Counted from the first letter of the stretch, positions 16,621 through 23,742 are shown. The stretch: DNA of 30,797 nucleotides from CAKSHC01 sp045594545 (GCA_045594545.1 JAZNYQ010000110.1:1-30797); one strand, 5' to 3'. Notes: generated by a model from the letters alone, not told the origin. Numbers and translations: made by a program.

Positions 16621-16632
16621 TAGATAGTAGTA
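16621..16632. promoter_or_regulatory. DnaA-trio-like element
   Basis: TAGATAGTAGTA on the plus strand reads 3'-to-5' as repeated GAT/TAT-type trinucleotides beginning about 11 bases from the DnaA box at 16644-16652. In Bacillus such trios guide DnaA onto single-stranded DNA during unwinding. Two trios are perfect; the others keep only the middle A. Confidence 0.5.
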
Positions 16633-16643
16633 TTGGTATAGGT

Positions 16644-16661
16644 TGTGGAAATGGTGTAAAA
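16644..16661 (-). promoter_or_regulatory. Pair of abutting DnaA boxes
   Basis: Minus-strand ATTTCCACA (16644-16652) directly follows TTTTACACC (16653-16661; eight of nine positions match TTWTNCACA). Their adjacency to the trio element marks them as the likely unwinding-side boxes. Confidence 0.65.
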
Positions 16662-16695
16662 CGGGTAGTATGCCCGAAATACAAGAAAAATATAC

Positions 16696-16748
16696 AAGGA
16701 AAAGAAAGGGAAACGGAAAAAGGAAAAAGGGAAAAGAATAAGGGAAAA
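16696..16748. repeat. Polypurine tract inside oriC
   Basis: Over 53 positions the plus strand is purine apart from one C (16714) and one T (16739), with repeated GGAAAAA-type units. It separates the two DnaA-box groups. Such tracts can form triplex or bent/easily melted DNA; no role is shown. Confidence 0.6.
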
Positions 16749-16766
16749 CATAAAATTTGGGAAAAC

Positions 16767-16808
16767 TGTGGAAAATGTGCTGTGGAAAGGGGAGAAAACT
16801 GTGGAAAA
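16767..16808 (-). promoter_or_regulatory. Cluster of three DnaA boxes
   Basis: TGTGGAAAA (16767-16775), TGTGGAAAG (16781-16789) and TGTGGAAAA (16800-16808) on the plus strand, i.e. TTTTCCACA-type boxes on the minus strand, start 14 and 19 bases apart. Confidence 0.75.
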
Positions 16809-16884
16809 CTGTTTTATCAGAAAGAAAAAAACAGGAAAAAGATGCAAATCGTGTAAAATAGAAGACTAAAGTTATCCAATCCCA

Positions 16885-16893
16885 TGTGGAAAA
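16885..16893 (-). promoter_or_regulatory. DnaA box next to the dnaA stop
   Basis: TGTGGAAAA on the plus strand equals TTTTCCACA on the minus strand. A partial opposite-facing copy, TTATCCAAT, lies at 16872-16880. Confidence 0.65.
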
Positions 16894-16911
16894 CTACGAA
16901 AAAATGAGCAT

Positions 16912-18237
16912 TTACTTACCTTTAACCGTGTTGATAATGTCGTTGATCTGCAAGGAAAAGGCCGAATTGGTATCGACCAACTGTTCGATTTTTTTTATGG
17001 AATGGTGGACGGTACTGTGGTCGCGCCCATCGAATTCATCGCCGATCTGAGGCAGGGACAGCCCGCACACCTCGCGGATGATATACATACACACCTGACG
17101 GGCCATGGTGATATTGGAGGTGCGCTTTTTCGACTTGATATCATCGGCCGAAATGTTGTAATAGCGGGCTACTTCGGTAATGATACGGTCGATCACCGCT
17201 TCGACCGGCTCGTTGGTGTTGAGTACATCGGCCACGGTAGATTGGGCAACGGCCAGAGAGGGATTGATATTGTTGATCAACTTGAGAGCCTGTATTTTTT
17301 TAAGGGCACCCTCTAATTGACGCACATTGTTTTTCAGTTTATTGGCCAAAAATTCGACCACGTCTTCGGGTAGGGTCAGATTCAGAGAGGCGGCTTTCAT
17401 ATTGATGATAGCCATGCGCAACTCAAAGTCGGGCACCTGAATATCGGCCATCAAGCCGCTTTCAAAACGGGTGCGCAGACGGTCGCTGAGCTGCTGGATC
17501 TCTTTGGGAGGACGGTCGGAAGCCAGAATGATCTGCTTATGGGCGCGGTAGAGAGAATCGAAGGTATGGAAAAATTCCTCTTCGGTTTGGATCTTACCGC
17601 CGATAAACTGGATATCGTCGATGAGTAAAACGTCGGCCGCGCGATACTTTTCACGGAAAGCGTCCATGCTGTGGTTTTGCAGGGCCGCCACCATTTCATT
17701 GGTAAAATCTTCACAATTTTTATATACCAGATTGGCATTGGGATTTTTTCTCTTAATGGTGGACATGATGGCAAACATCAGATGGGTTTTACCCAGACCC
17801 GAACCGCCGTACAAAAACAGAGGGTTATAAGCAGAGGCGGGGTTGTTGGCTACCGCCTGCGAGGCGGCATGGGCAAAACGGTTGGAATTACCGACCACGA
17901 AATTATCAAAGGTATACTCCTCGTTGATGCGCAAAGAGATCAGCGAGTTTTCGGGGGCCAGTACCCCTTCATCGTCGGCTTCATTTTCAATATCGACGAT
18001 CAGATCGACATCCACCTGAAAGCCGATGGTCTGCGCCAAAGATTCTTTAATCAAAGAGTAATATTTTGCCTTGATGATCTCCCAATAAAAATTATTGGGG
18101 ACGGCAAGGGTGGCTACCTCGCCCGTGATCTCGACCGGACGGATCTGACTGAGCCAGACTTCGATCGAAACCGGATTGGTAACCTTTTGCGACATGACTT
18201 CCATGCAATTATTCCAAATGTCTTTAAACGATGCCAT
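16912..18237 (-). CDS. dnaA: Chromosomal replication initiator protein DnaA
   Basis: 441 residues from the chosen start MASFKDIWNNCMEVM. Domain I (helicase/regulator binding) and a short acidic linker precede the AAA+ core with Walker A GGSGLGKTHLM, Walker B VLLIDDIQFIGG and the arginine-finger region LSDRLRTRFESGL. Domain IV holds the DnaA signature GRDHSTVHHSIKKIE, which contacts the DnaA box. The ATG at 18237 follows AAGGGG by about seven bases; an upstream in-frame start would add a basic stretch not typical of DnaA. A promoter lies at 18362-18390, giving a leader of about 115 bases. The gene faces leftward through oriC into dnaN. Confidence 0.97.
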   Translation of the reverse strand: MASFKDIWNNCMEVMSQKVTNPVSIEVWLSQIRPVEITGEVATLAVPNNFYWEIIKAKYYSLIKESLAQTIGFQVDVDLIVDIENEADDEGVLAPENSLISLRINEEYTFDNFVVGNSNRFAHAASQAVANNPASAYNPLFLYGGSGLGKTHLMFAIMSTIKRKNPNANLVYKNCEDFTNEMVAALQNHSMDAFREKYRAADVLLIDDIQFIGGKIQTEEEFFHTFDSLYRAHKQIILASDRPPKEIQQLSDRLRTRFESGLMADIQVPDFELRMAIINMKAASLNLTLPEDVVEFLANKLKNNVRQLEGALKKIQALKLINNINPSLAVAQSTVADVLNTNEPVEAVIDRIITEVARYYNISADDIKSKKRTSNITMARQVCMYIIREVCGLSLPQIGDEFDGRDHSTVHHSIKKIEQLVDTNSAFSLQINDIINTVKGK

Positions 18238-18361
18238 AATATACCCCTTATGTTTATAATCTTGATTTTTGTGTTTCCTGCGGGACACCCCGTTGGAGAG
18301 ATAAAAGAAGAAATACAGGTAAAAGGGCGCAAAGACCCCTTTTTAGCCATATACTGCATAT

Positions 18362-18390
18362 ATTATAACATATAATAATATAAGAAGCAA
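18362..18390 (-). promoter_or_regulatory. dnaA promoter
   Basis: On the minus strand: TTGCTT (18385-18390), 17-base spacer, perfect TATAAT (18362-18367) preceded by TG one base away (extended -10). It lies in a very AT-rich divergent region shared with the GNAT gene at 18445. Confidence 0.75.
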
Positions 18391-18417
18391 ATATTTATTT
18401 AATAAATTTGACAAGTA

Positions 18418-18426
18418 TGGTAAAAT
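18418..18426 (+). promoter_or_regulatory. Possible extended -10 promoter of the 18445 GNAT gene
   Basis: TGGTAAAAT fits an extended -10, but the transcript would begin close to the AAGGAAA ribosome binding site. The tempting TTGACA at 18408-18413 is only seven bases from this -10 and cannot be its -35. Confidence 0.3.
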
Positions 18427-18444
18427 AAAAAGGAAAGAAATTTC

Positions 18445-19017
18445 ATGGAGAAAACAGGAATGATTATTAAAATTTTACCTGATAGGTTGGAAACCGAGAG
18501 ATTGGTGTTGCGTCGGCCGCAAAAGCGGGATACCGAGGCCTTTTATCAATACGCCTCCAAGAAGACGGTGGGACCGATGGCAGGGTGGCAACCCCATCAC
18601 AGCAATCGGGAGACCAAGCAGATCTTAGCCTATTATGCCAAAGAGGGCAATGTGCTGGCGATCACCGAGAAAGAGCGGGATATTATGATCGGGACGGTGG
18701 GGTTGCATAAAGATGATCACCGACCGGGGACGGAGGCGAGGCAGTTGGGGTATGCCCTCTCCCCCGACTACTGGAAAAAGGGGTATGCGACCGAGGCGGC
18801 GCTGGCGGTGCTGAAATATGCATTTGAGAGAAATTTATACCGTATCGTGACGGCTTACTGTTATCCCGAAAATATACCGTCGAAGAACCTGTTGGAGAAG
18901 ATCGGATTTTCCTATGAGGGATGCCTGCGAAAGAGTTATGTGTTATTCGACGGCACGATTCATGATCTGGACTGTTATTCGATCACAGCGGAAGAATACA
19001 TTGAAAAATATTGCTAA
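18445..19017 (+). CDS. GNAT family N-acetyltransferase (RimJ/RimL-like)
   Basis: 190 residues. The opening LETERLVLRRPQKRDTEAFYQYAS and the acetyl-CoA-binding block LGYALSPDYWKKGYATEAALAVLKYAF, followed by NIPSKNLLEKIGFSYEG, are typical of the RimJ/RimL-like GNAT branch (acetyltransfer from acetyl-CoA to an amine, often a protein N-terminus or small molecule). The substrate cannot be told. It starts at ATG 18445 with AAGGAAA about nine bases upstream; an internal ATG six codons in is an alternative. It diverges from dnaA, occupying the spot where rpmH usually lies. It converges on the Gx gene, and both share the terminator at 19018-19044. Confidence 0.85.
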   Translation: MEKTGMIIKILPDRLETERLVLRRPQKRDTEAFYQYASKKTVGPMAGWQPHHSNRETKQILAYYAKEGNVLAITEKERDIMIGTVGLHKDDHRPGTEARQLGYALSPDYWKKGYATEAALAVLKYAFERNLYRIVTAYCYPENIPSKNLLEKIGFSYEGCLRKSYVLFDGTIHDLDCYSITAEEYIEKYC

Positions 19018-19044
19018 AAAAGACCTCCTTATTTGGAGGTCTTT
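19018..19044. terminator. Bidirectional terminator between GNAT and Gx genes
   Basis: The hairpin AAAGACCTCC / GGAGGTCTTT (about 19019-19028 with 19035-19044) has a six-base loop. The final codons of the Gx gene on the minus strand (encoding KTSK) and its TAA lie within the hairpin. Confidence 0.85.
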
Positions 19045-19517
19045 ATTCTTTGATAAACTAAAATACAAATTAGGCCGGTTACCGATCCGGTGACAAGGGA
19101 GCAAAGGAGCATGACGGGAAGATAGGAAAAGATAGAAGAGGAGCCGGTGATGAGGGCGGCGCAGGTCAGTTGCCCGACATGGTGCAGGGCGGCGCCGGCC
19201 ACCGATAGGCCGATGGGAGAAAAGAATTTGGTTTTATGCAATAGCCAGCAGACGAGCAGGGCCAGTATTCCGCCGGCGGCGCTGTAAAGCAAGGATGAGG
19301 GGTTGCCGCTGATGAGAGCCGCCAACAACAGGCGTGCGGTCAATACGGCAAAGGACTCGATCGGGCGATAATATAAAAGCAGATAGAGAGAAACGGCGTT
19401 GGCGATGCCGAGTTTGACGCCCGGTATGGGGATGGGAATAAAATTTTCCAGCAAACTGATGATCAGTGCCATGGCGGTGAGCAGGGCGCATCGGGTGAGG
19501 GTGGTATATCGTTTCAT
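19029..19517 (-). CDS. Gx transporter family membrane protein (Hpre_diP_synt_I / EetB-like)
   Basis: 162 residues with about five hydrophobic segments and the conserved PGVKLGIANAVSLYLLLYY block near residue 30-50. It belongs to the family annotated as heptaprenyl diphosphate synthase component I or Gx transporter, which looks like a small membrane substrate-binding component. The immediately upstream partner is a NusG-domain-II protein, a pairing found in many Bacillota and, to my recollection, corresponding to EetB/EetA of the flavin-based extracellular electron transfer locus of Listeria. None of the other locus genes is in this window. The ATG at 19517 follows AGGGGG by six bases; the gene starts two bases after the upstream stop. 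The last codons form a terminator arm. Confidence 0.8.
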   Translation of the reverse strand: MKRYTTLTRCALLTAMALIISLLENFIPIPIPGVKLGIANAVSLYLLLYYRPIESFAVLTARLLLAALISGNPSSLLYSAAGGILALLVCWLLHKTKFFSPIGLSVAGAALHHVGQLTCAALITGSSSIFSYLPVMLLCSLVTGSVTGLICILVYQRIKTSK

Positions 19518-19519
19518 GT

Positions 19520-19870
19520 TCAACCCCCTATGATCAGATCGCCGCCGTCCAACTGCAGTACCGTGCGGTTGGGCAGGCAGATGCTCGACTGACCGGCTTT
19601 GGTCAGCCAGCCGTTTTTGACGCAGGTATGGTCGGGACAGTCGGACGACAGGATGCGCACGCGCATACCCTCAAATTGAATCACGACGCCGTTTTCCAAT
19701 ACTAAGGTATTCTCTTGAGGCAGGATAAATTGACGGTAGACCTGACCGTCTACCGAGATGGTTACCGTTTGTGCTTCTTTCTGCGGGCGGGTCTGATAAA
19801 AGGTAAAAATGGCGGCGAATATAACAAGGAGTATAATTAACAAATCACCGAAACGGAAGAAACGTTTCAT
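19520..19870 (-). CDS. NusG domain II-containing membrane-anchored protein (EetA-like)
   Basis: 116 residues from the chosen start MKRFFRFGDLLIILL. One N-terminal membrane segment (about 10-24) is followed by an extracytoplasmic domain with SSDCPDHTCVKNGWL (Cys78 and Cys83) and a further cysteine near 98. That cysteine block is the signature of the NusG domain II family. This is not the transcription factor NusG, which lacks an anchor. The ATG at 19870 overlaps the stop of the upstream GNAT gene (ATGA) and has GGGAGG seven bases before it. It pairs with the Gx membrane protein, suggesting a two-protein membrane complex handling a redox cofactor or quinone-related substrate (inference). Confidence 0.82.
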   Translation of the reverse strand: MKRFFRFGDLLIILLVIFAAIFTFYQTRPQKEAQTVTISVDGQVYRQFILPQENTLVLENGVVIQFEGMRVRILSSDCPDHTCVKNGWLTKAGQSSICLPNRTVLQLDGGDLIIGG

Positions 19871-20385
19871 TTGTTCGCCTCCCGCCGATAGCATTTGAGC
19901 AGGCAGGTTTCTTCCGAGCCAAACTTACGGATGGCGGTGCGGGTGCCGACAAAGGTCATGCCGCATTTTTCCATGACCCGACCCGAGGCGGGGTTATCGA
20001 TATGGTGTTCAGCGGCAATGGCAGAAAAGCCACAGGAAAACAGATGCTCGATAACGGCAGACAACGCTTCGGTCATATACCCAAGATTCCAATAGTCATG
20101 ACCGATGACGTAGCCGATCGAGGCGCAATCGCCCTCGATCTCGACCACGTCGATGACGCCGATCAATTCCCCGTCATTTTCGATGCCCCAGCGGTAGTCG
20201 AAGCCGCTCTCGGCTTGTTCGAGGTAGATCTGCAGCAGATCTTCGGTTTGGGAGAGATCTTCATGAGGAAACCAGCGGCAATAGCGGGACACCCGCTCGT
20301 CCCACGTCCAGTTTTTGAACATGGCAGGGGCATCGTCCTTGGTTAAAGGGCGAAGAATCAGACGAGGGGTAGTCAATACGGCCAT
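19867..20385 (-). CDS. GNAT family N-acetyltransferase
   Basis: 172 residues. LTTPRLILRPLTKDDAPAMFKNW and GYVIGHDYWNLGYMTEALSAVIEHLF with NPASGRVMEKCGMTFVGT identify the RimJ-like GNAT fold with its acetyl-CoA loop. It is shorter than, and only distantly similar to, the GNAT at 18445. The acceptor substrate is unknown. It has a strong GGAGG ribosome binding site, starts 15 bases after the XRE gene, and overlaps the NusG-II start by four bases, so it is inside an xre-GNAT-NusG-II-Gx operon. Confidence 0.85.
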   Translation of the reverse strand: MAVLTTPRLILRPLTKDDAPAMFKNWTWDERVSRYCRWFPHEDLSQTEDLLQIYLEQAESGFDYRWGIENDGELIGVIDVVEIEGDCASIGYVIGHDYWNLGYMTEALSAVIEHLFSCGFSAIAAEHHIDNPASGRVMEKCGMTFVGTRTAIRKFGSEETCLLKCYRREANK

Positions 20386-20400
20386 TTGGGTTTCCTCCTT

Positions 20401-21288
20401 TTAGGATAGATGAAAGTAGAGTTTGGCTTGTTCTTCGAGTGCCATAGTTAAGCGGGCGGCGGTGCCGTCCCAGTAGGTGCGGGTTATCTGACGGCGCACC
20501 GAAGCGGGAAAAAGGGTTTTCATATCCTGCGCATACAAACTGCCGTCGCGGGGGTGTTGTTTCTCGGTTACGGTGAAAGTACCGTCTTGTTCGGTAAGGG
20601 TGAAGCGATAGGGAATGGAGTAGCCGCCGTCGGCAAGTAATTTTCCGCTATCCACATAGTAGGTGGTACCCTTGACCCAAGCATAGACCAGAAAATGGTC
20701 GGGTTTCTCTTCGATCAAATAGATATGGGCACGGACAAAGGGCGTTCGGTCGTGGGGTACGGTGCCGTCCTGTATCAGACGGTCAAGATCGGCTTGATCC
20801 TGCAGGAGCATGGCCGATTCCACCGCTTGATGAATCGTTTCATCGGACAGATCGACGGGCGGGCAATAATCAAAGCCCCAGGTGGAAAACACGGTGGGTT
20901 TGTTTTGGCGCATCTGATTGACATCGATCCCAAACAGGGTAGCAAGAGAAAAGAACAGGAGCAGAACGGAAAGCAACACGGCAACAAAGATGCGCTTGGT
21001 GCGGCGTTCTTTTTTGCGGGAATCGGTCAGCGCGTCCAGCACGGTATCCTGCGCTTTTTGGGGCAGGTCTTCCCTCTTGATCCGCTCGCCGCACAACAGT
21101 TCATTGACCGTAATACCGAGAGTTTCACACAGAGGAACCAACAGGGACAGGTCGGGCAGACCCCGTCCGTTCTCCCATTTGGAGATGGCGCGGTCGGTCA
21201 CCCCTAAGATGTCAGCCAGTTGGCGCTGCGTGAGATTTTTCTCCTTGCGCAGAAAAGCGATAAAGTTTCCTATTTTTATTTGATCCAT
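20401..21288 (-). CDS. Membrane-anchored XRE-family transcriptional regulator
   Basis: 295 residues from the start MDQIKIGNFIAFLRKEKN (GGGAG eight bases upstream). The XRE helix-turn-helix covers about 6-60 (LTQRQLADILGVTDRAISKWENGRGLPD). A basic linker RKKERRTKR leads to one membrane segment at about 99-120, and then an extracytoplasmic domain of roughly 170 residues with no family I recognise. The layout suggests a one-component sensor whose outer domain reads an external signal or envelope state and whose DNA-binding domain acts inside. It heads the operon with GNAT, NusG-II and Gx genes; a promoter lies at 21358-21386. Targets are not known. Confidence 0.82.
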   Translation of the reverse strand: MDQIKIGNFIAFLRKEKNLTQRQLADILGVTDRAISKWENGRGLPDLSLLVPLCETLGITVNELLCGERIKREDLPQKAQDTVLDALTDSRKKERRTKRIFVAVLLSVLLLFFSLATLFGIDVNQMRQNKPTVFSTWGFDYCPPVDLSDETIHQAVESAMLLQDQADLDRLIQDGTVPHDRTPFVRAHIYLIEEKPDHFLVYAWVKGTTYYVDSGKLLADGGYSIPYRFTLTEQDGTFTVTEKQHPRDGSLYAQDMKTLFPASVRRQITRTYWDGTAARLTMALEEQAKLYFHLS

Positions 21289-21357
21289 GACGGTCACTCC
21301 CTTCACGGACAGTATAGCGGGAAGCGGGGAGAAAAGAAACAAACGCTCCGTAGAGAT

Positions 21358-21386
21358 AGTATAGCACGGATGAAAAAAAAGGGCAA
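21358..21386 (-). promoter_or_regulatory. Promoter of the membrane XRE operon
   Basis: On the minus strand: TTGCCC (21381-21386), 17-base spacer, TATACT (21358-21363). The 8-base AGTATAGC at 21358-21365 recurs at 21311-21318 between promoter and gene; this repeat could be an operator or a second -10. Confidence 0.5.
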
Positions 21387-21396
21387 GAGAGAAAGA

Positions 21397-21427
21397 AACG
21401 ACAATTTCCGCGAGGGAAATTGTCGTT
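21397..21427 (-). terminator. Terminator after the GH2 gene
   Basis: A perfect 13-bp stem (21397-21409 with 21415-21427) has a GCGAG loop, followed on the minus strand by TTTCTTTCTCTCTT. It begins seven bases after the GH2 stop. Confidence 0.85.
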
Positions 21428-21433
21428 TTCCTA

Positions 21434-23698
21434 TTACTTCTTGGGTTTTTTGATGCGGTTGAGTTGTTTATTGAGTTTGAGGAGTTCTTCCTTGGTAAAG
21501 GAGACGTTCATCATGCCCATCATGCTGGTTAGACGCAAGACGGTGAAACCGCCCATCATCTGCATCAGGCCGCCGTCGGCTTTGAGGTCGACTTCAAAAC
21601 CGCCCGATTTCTTTTCATCTGCCGATTTTTTCTTACCGGCATCCATTTTCTTCTTAATTTTCAGACCCATACGGACAAACCAGAGTTTGCCGCGGGGGGA
21701 TTCCATGATATCCGAGATCTTGTCATTAAGAGAGAAGCGGCCTTCGGGTGCGTCGATATCAAACCAGTTGAGTACGGCGCCCTGTTCGACCAGAACATAG
21801 TCCATATTTCTCTCGGCGACCTTGCAGATCTTACCCTCATCGGTAAACTCGCCGGCGCGGGCGACGAGGGTGCTCTCCCCTACGTTGGGGACATCGAAAT
21901 AGAAGAAGTGATCTTCGGCCGTCTTCTTGCCCAGACTCTCGCCGTTGACGAAGAGTTCGACCTCGGGGAGGTTGGAATAAACGGTGACTTTGGTGACATC
22001 TTCCACGCGGTCAACGTACCGCTTGCCGCACAGATGGACGAAAGGATCGTCGGAGAGCCAGGCTTTATAGGCATAGAAGGCGTCTTTCTTGTACTTGCGG
22101 TCGATGGTGACCAGACCCTTATGGTTCTGTCCGTTTTCGCCGCCCTCGGCACGGGCATCGGCGCCGAAGTCGAACATATTCCAGACATGGGTGGCCCACA
22201 TATACTTGCGGGTAAAGAGTTGTTTGATCAGTTCCTCATGGTAGAGGGCTTGATATTCCTCGGTGTAGTCGCCCTGTTTGGGGTCGCTGGTGTGCCAATT
22301 GAGGGCTTCGCATCCGTATTCGGAGCAACCGATGGGGATGGTGGGATGGGTTTCGTGGAACTTGTCGAACCACGGACCGTTCATAGACGTATCGCCGCCG
22401 TACCAGCCGAAATAGTGGTTATAAGACACCACATCGGGAATTTGCAAATAGGGATCGTCCATCTTGCACATAGACACTGCGGCGATGGTGGTCAGACGGG
22501 TCTTATCCATTTCATGAACCAGATCGTTGAGGATGCGGTGGTTTTCGAGCAGGTCTTCGTCCGAGCCGCCGATGGAGATCTCGTTGGACAGACCCCAGAC
22601 GACGATGGACGGATGGTTGTAGTTCTGGGTGACCAGTTCTTTCATCTGGGAAACGGTGTTCTCGCGGCCGGCGGGCATATGCTTGGAGATATAGGGAATC
22701 TCGGCCCAGATCACCAGACCCTTTTGGTCGCACAGGTCATAGAAATACTGGTCGTGCTGATAGTGGGCCAAGCGGATGGTGGTAGCGCCCACCTCACAGA
22801 TCAGTTCGATATCCTCTTCATGGTGTTCGGGCAGCAGGGCGTTGCCCACGCCCCAGCGGTCCTGATGGCGGGAGACGCCGCGCAGCGGATATTCTTCGCC
22901 GTTGAGAATGAAGCCGTTGTCGGGATCGATGCGGAAGGTACGGCAACCAAAACGGTTACAGACATTGTCAAGCACTTCGCCTTTTTCGACGATCTCGACC
23001 TCACAGCAATAGAGGTAAGGATCGCGGCGGCCGTGCCACAGATGAACCTGTTCCAGATCGAACGTGACCTTGGTATCGGTGGTTTCTGCCTTAGCCAGTT
23101 CTTTTTCCTCGGCATCATACACGGTATAGACAAGGGTCTGACCCGCTTTGAGGTTTTTGACAAAAACCGCTACCTCGACCTTGGCGTTCTCGCCCTCGAC
23201 GGTGGGGGTGATCATAAGACCGGGGCCGCCGTAGTAGTCGAGATCGAAGTGGGAGTCATTGACGCAGATCAGATTGACATTCCGATAGATACCGCCGTAG
23301 AAGGTAAAGTCGGCCATTTGGGGATAGACGGTGTCGTTGGCCGAGTTATCGACGACTACGGCCAGTTCGGTTTCTTCAGTCAGGGCGTCGGTAATATTAA
23401 CCCGCCAGGTGGAGTAGCCGCCGTCGTGGTGACCCAACTTTTTCTCACCGACATAGAGGTCGGCCGAGGAGTTGGTGCCGCGGAATTCGATATAATATTG
23501 GTCGGCCTTGGGCAGGTCAGCCTTTGTAATCGTTTTGGTATAGAGGCAGGAGCCGCGGAAGTAATCGTTTCCGCCGTCCTGTCCGTCGACAGCGTTCCAG
23601 CAATGGGGCAGGGTTACCGCCTCTCCGTCGCGACGCGAAATGTCGGTCGTATCCTTGATAAACCGCCAATTTTCGTTAAAATTGATAATTGTTCTCAT
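21434..23698 (-). CDS. Glycoside hydrolase family 2 beta-galactosidase
   Basis: 754 residues, no signal peptide, so cytoplasmic. Order: sugar-binding jelly roll (about 1-165), Ig-like domain, then the TIM barrel. The acid/base Glu373 is in WGLSNEISIGG and the nucleophile Glu460 in GCSEYGCE. MWATHVWNMFDFGADARAEG and NHKGLVTIDRKYKKDAFYAYKAW are typical of beta-galactosidases rather than beta-glucuronidases. A C-terminal stretch from about residue 660 is a lysine- and methionine-rich tail ending LLKLNKQLNRIKKPKK that is not part of the catalytic fold. The gene follows the GPH symporter, which probably supplies its substrate. ATG 23698 has AAGGAG upstream. Exact glycoside specificity is inferred. 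Confidence 0.88.
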   Translation of the reverse strand: MRTIINFNENWRFIKDTTDISRRDGEAVTLPHCWNAVDGQDGGNDYFRGSCLYTKTITKADLPKADQYYIEFRGTNSSADLYVGEKKLGHHDGGYSTWRVNITDALTEETELAVVVDNSANDTVYPQMADFTFYGGIYRNVNLICVNDSHFDLDYYGGPGLMITPTVEGENAKVEVAVFVKNLKAGQTLVYTVYDAEEKELAKAETTDTKVTFDLEQVHLWHGRRDPYLYCCEVEIVEKGEVLDNVCNRFGCRTFRIDPDNGFILNGEEYPLRGVSRHQDRWGVGNALLPEHHEEDIELICEVGATTIRLAHYQHDQYFYDLCDQKGLVIWAEIPYISKHMPAGRENTVSQMKELVTQNYNHPSIVVWGLSNEISIGGSDEDLLENHRILNDLVHEMDKTRLTTIAAVSMCKMDDPYLQIPDVVSYNHYFGWYGGDTSMNGPWFDKFHETHPTIPIGCSEYGCEALNWHTSDPKQGDYTEEYQALYHEELIKQLFTRKYMWATHVWNMFDFGADARAEGGENGQNHKGLVTIDRKYKKDAFYAYKAWLSDDPFVHLCGKRYVDRVEDVTKVTVYSNLPEVELFVNGESLGKKTAEDHFFYFDVPNVGESTLVARAGEFTDEGKICKVAERNMDYVLVEQGAVLNWFDIDAPEGRFSLNDKISDIMESPRGKLWFVRMGLKIKKKMDAGKKKSADEKKSGGFEVDLKADGGLMQMMGGFTVLRLTSMMGMMNVSFTKEELLKLNKQLNRIKKPKK

Positions 23699-23742
23699 GT
23701 TTGTCTCCTTGGGTAAAAATGGTATAAATGAAACATAGCACA

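Larger units (their letters stand above)
16569..16911. other. Probable chromosomal replication origin (oriC), dnaA-dnaN intergenic
   Basis: This 343-bp gene-free region lies between dnaN and dnaA. It holds five 9-mers with the core TGTGGAAA on the plus strand (TTTCCACA-type DnaA boxes on the minus strand) at 16644, 16767, 16781, 16800 and 16885. Two more 8-of-9 matches ending GTGTAAAA are at 16653-16661 and 16850-16858. All point the same way. The boxes at 16644-16652 and 16653-16661 abut. An AT-rich stretch with TAG/TAGTAG trinucleotides (16621-16632) follows toward dnaN, and a polypurine tract (16696-16748) separates the two box groups. The arrangement dnaA-boxes-trio-dnaN matches the Bacillus unwinding region. 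Confidence 0.85.

Noticed and set aside
18408..18413. Perfect TTGACA before the 18445 GNAT gene
   Set aside because: No -10 lies at 16-18 bases; the nearest TAAAAT is only seven bases away, so it is not a -35 for this gene.
21908..23716. Long plus-strand frame opposite the GH2 gene (602 codons)
   Set aside because: Antisense to a complete catalytic enzyme; its sequence is a valine/isoleucine/aspartate-rich shadow.
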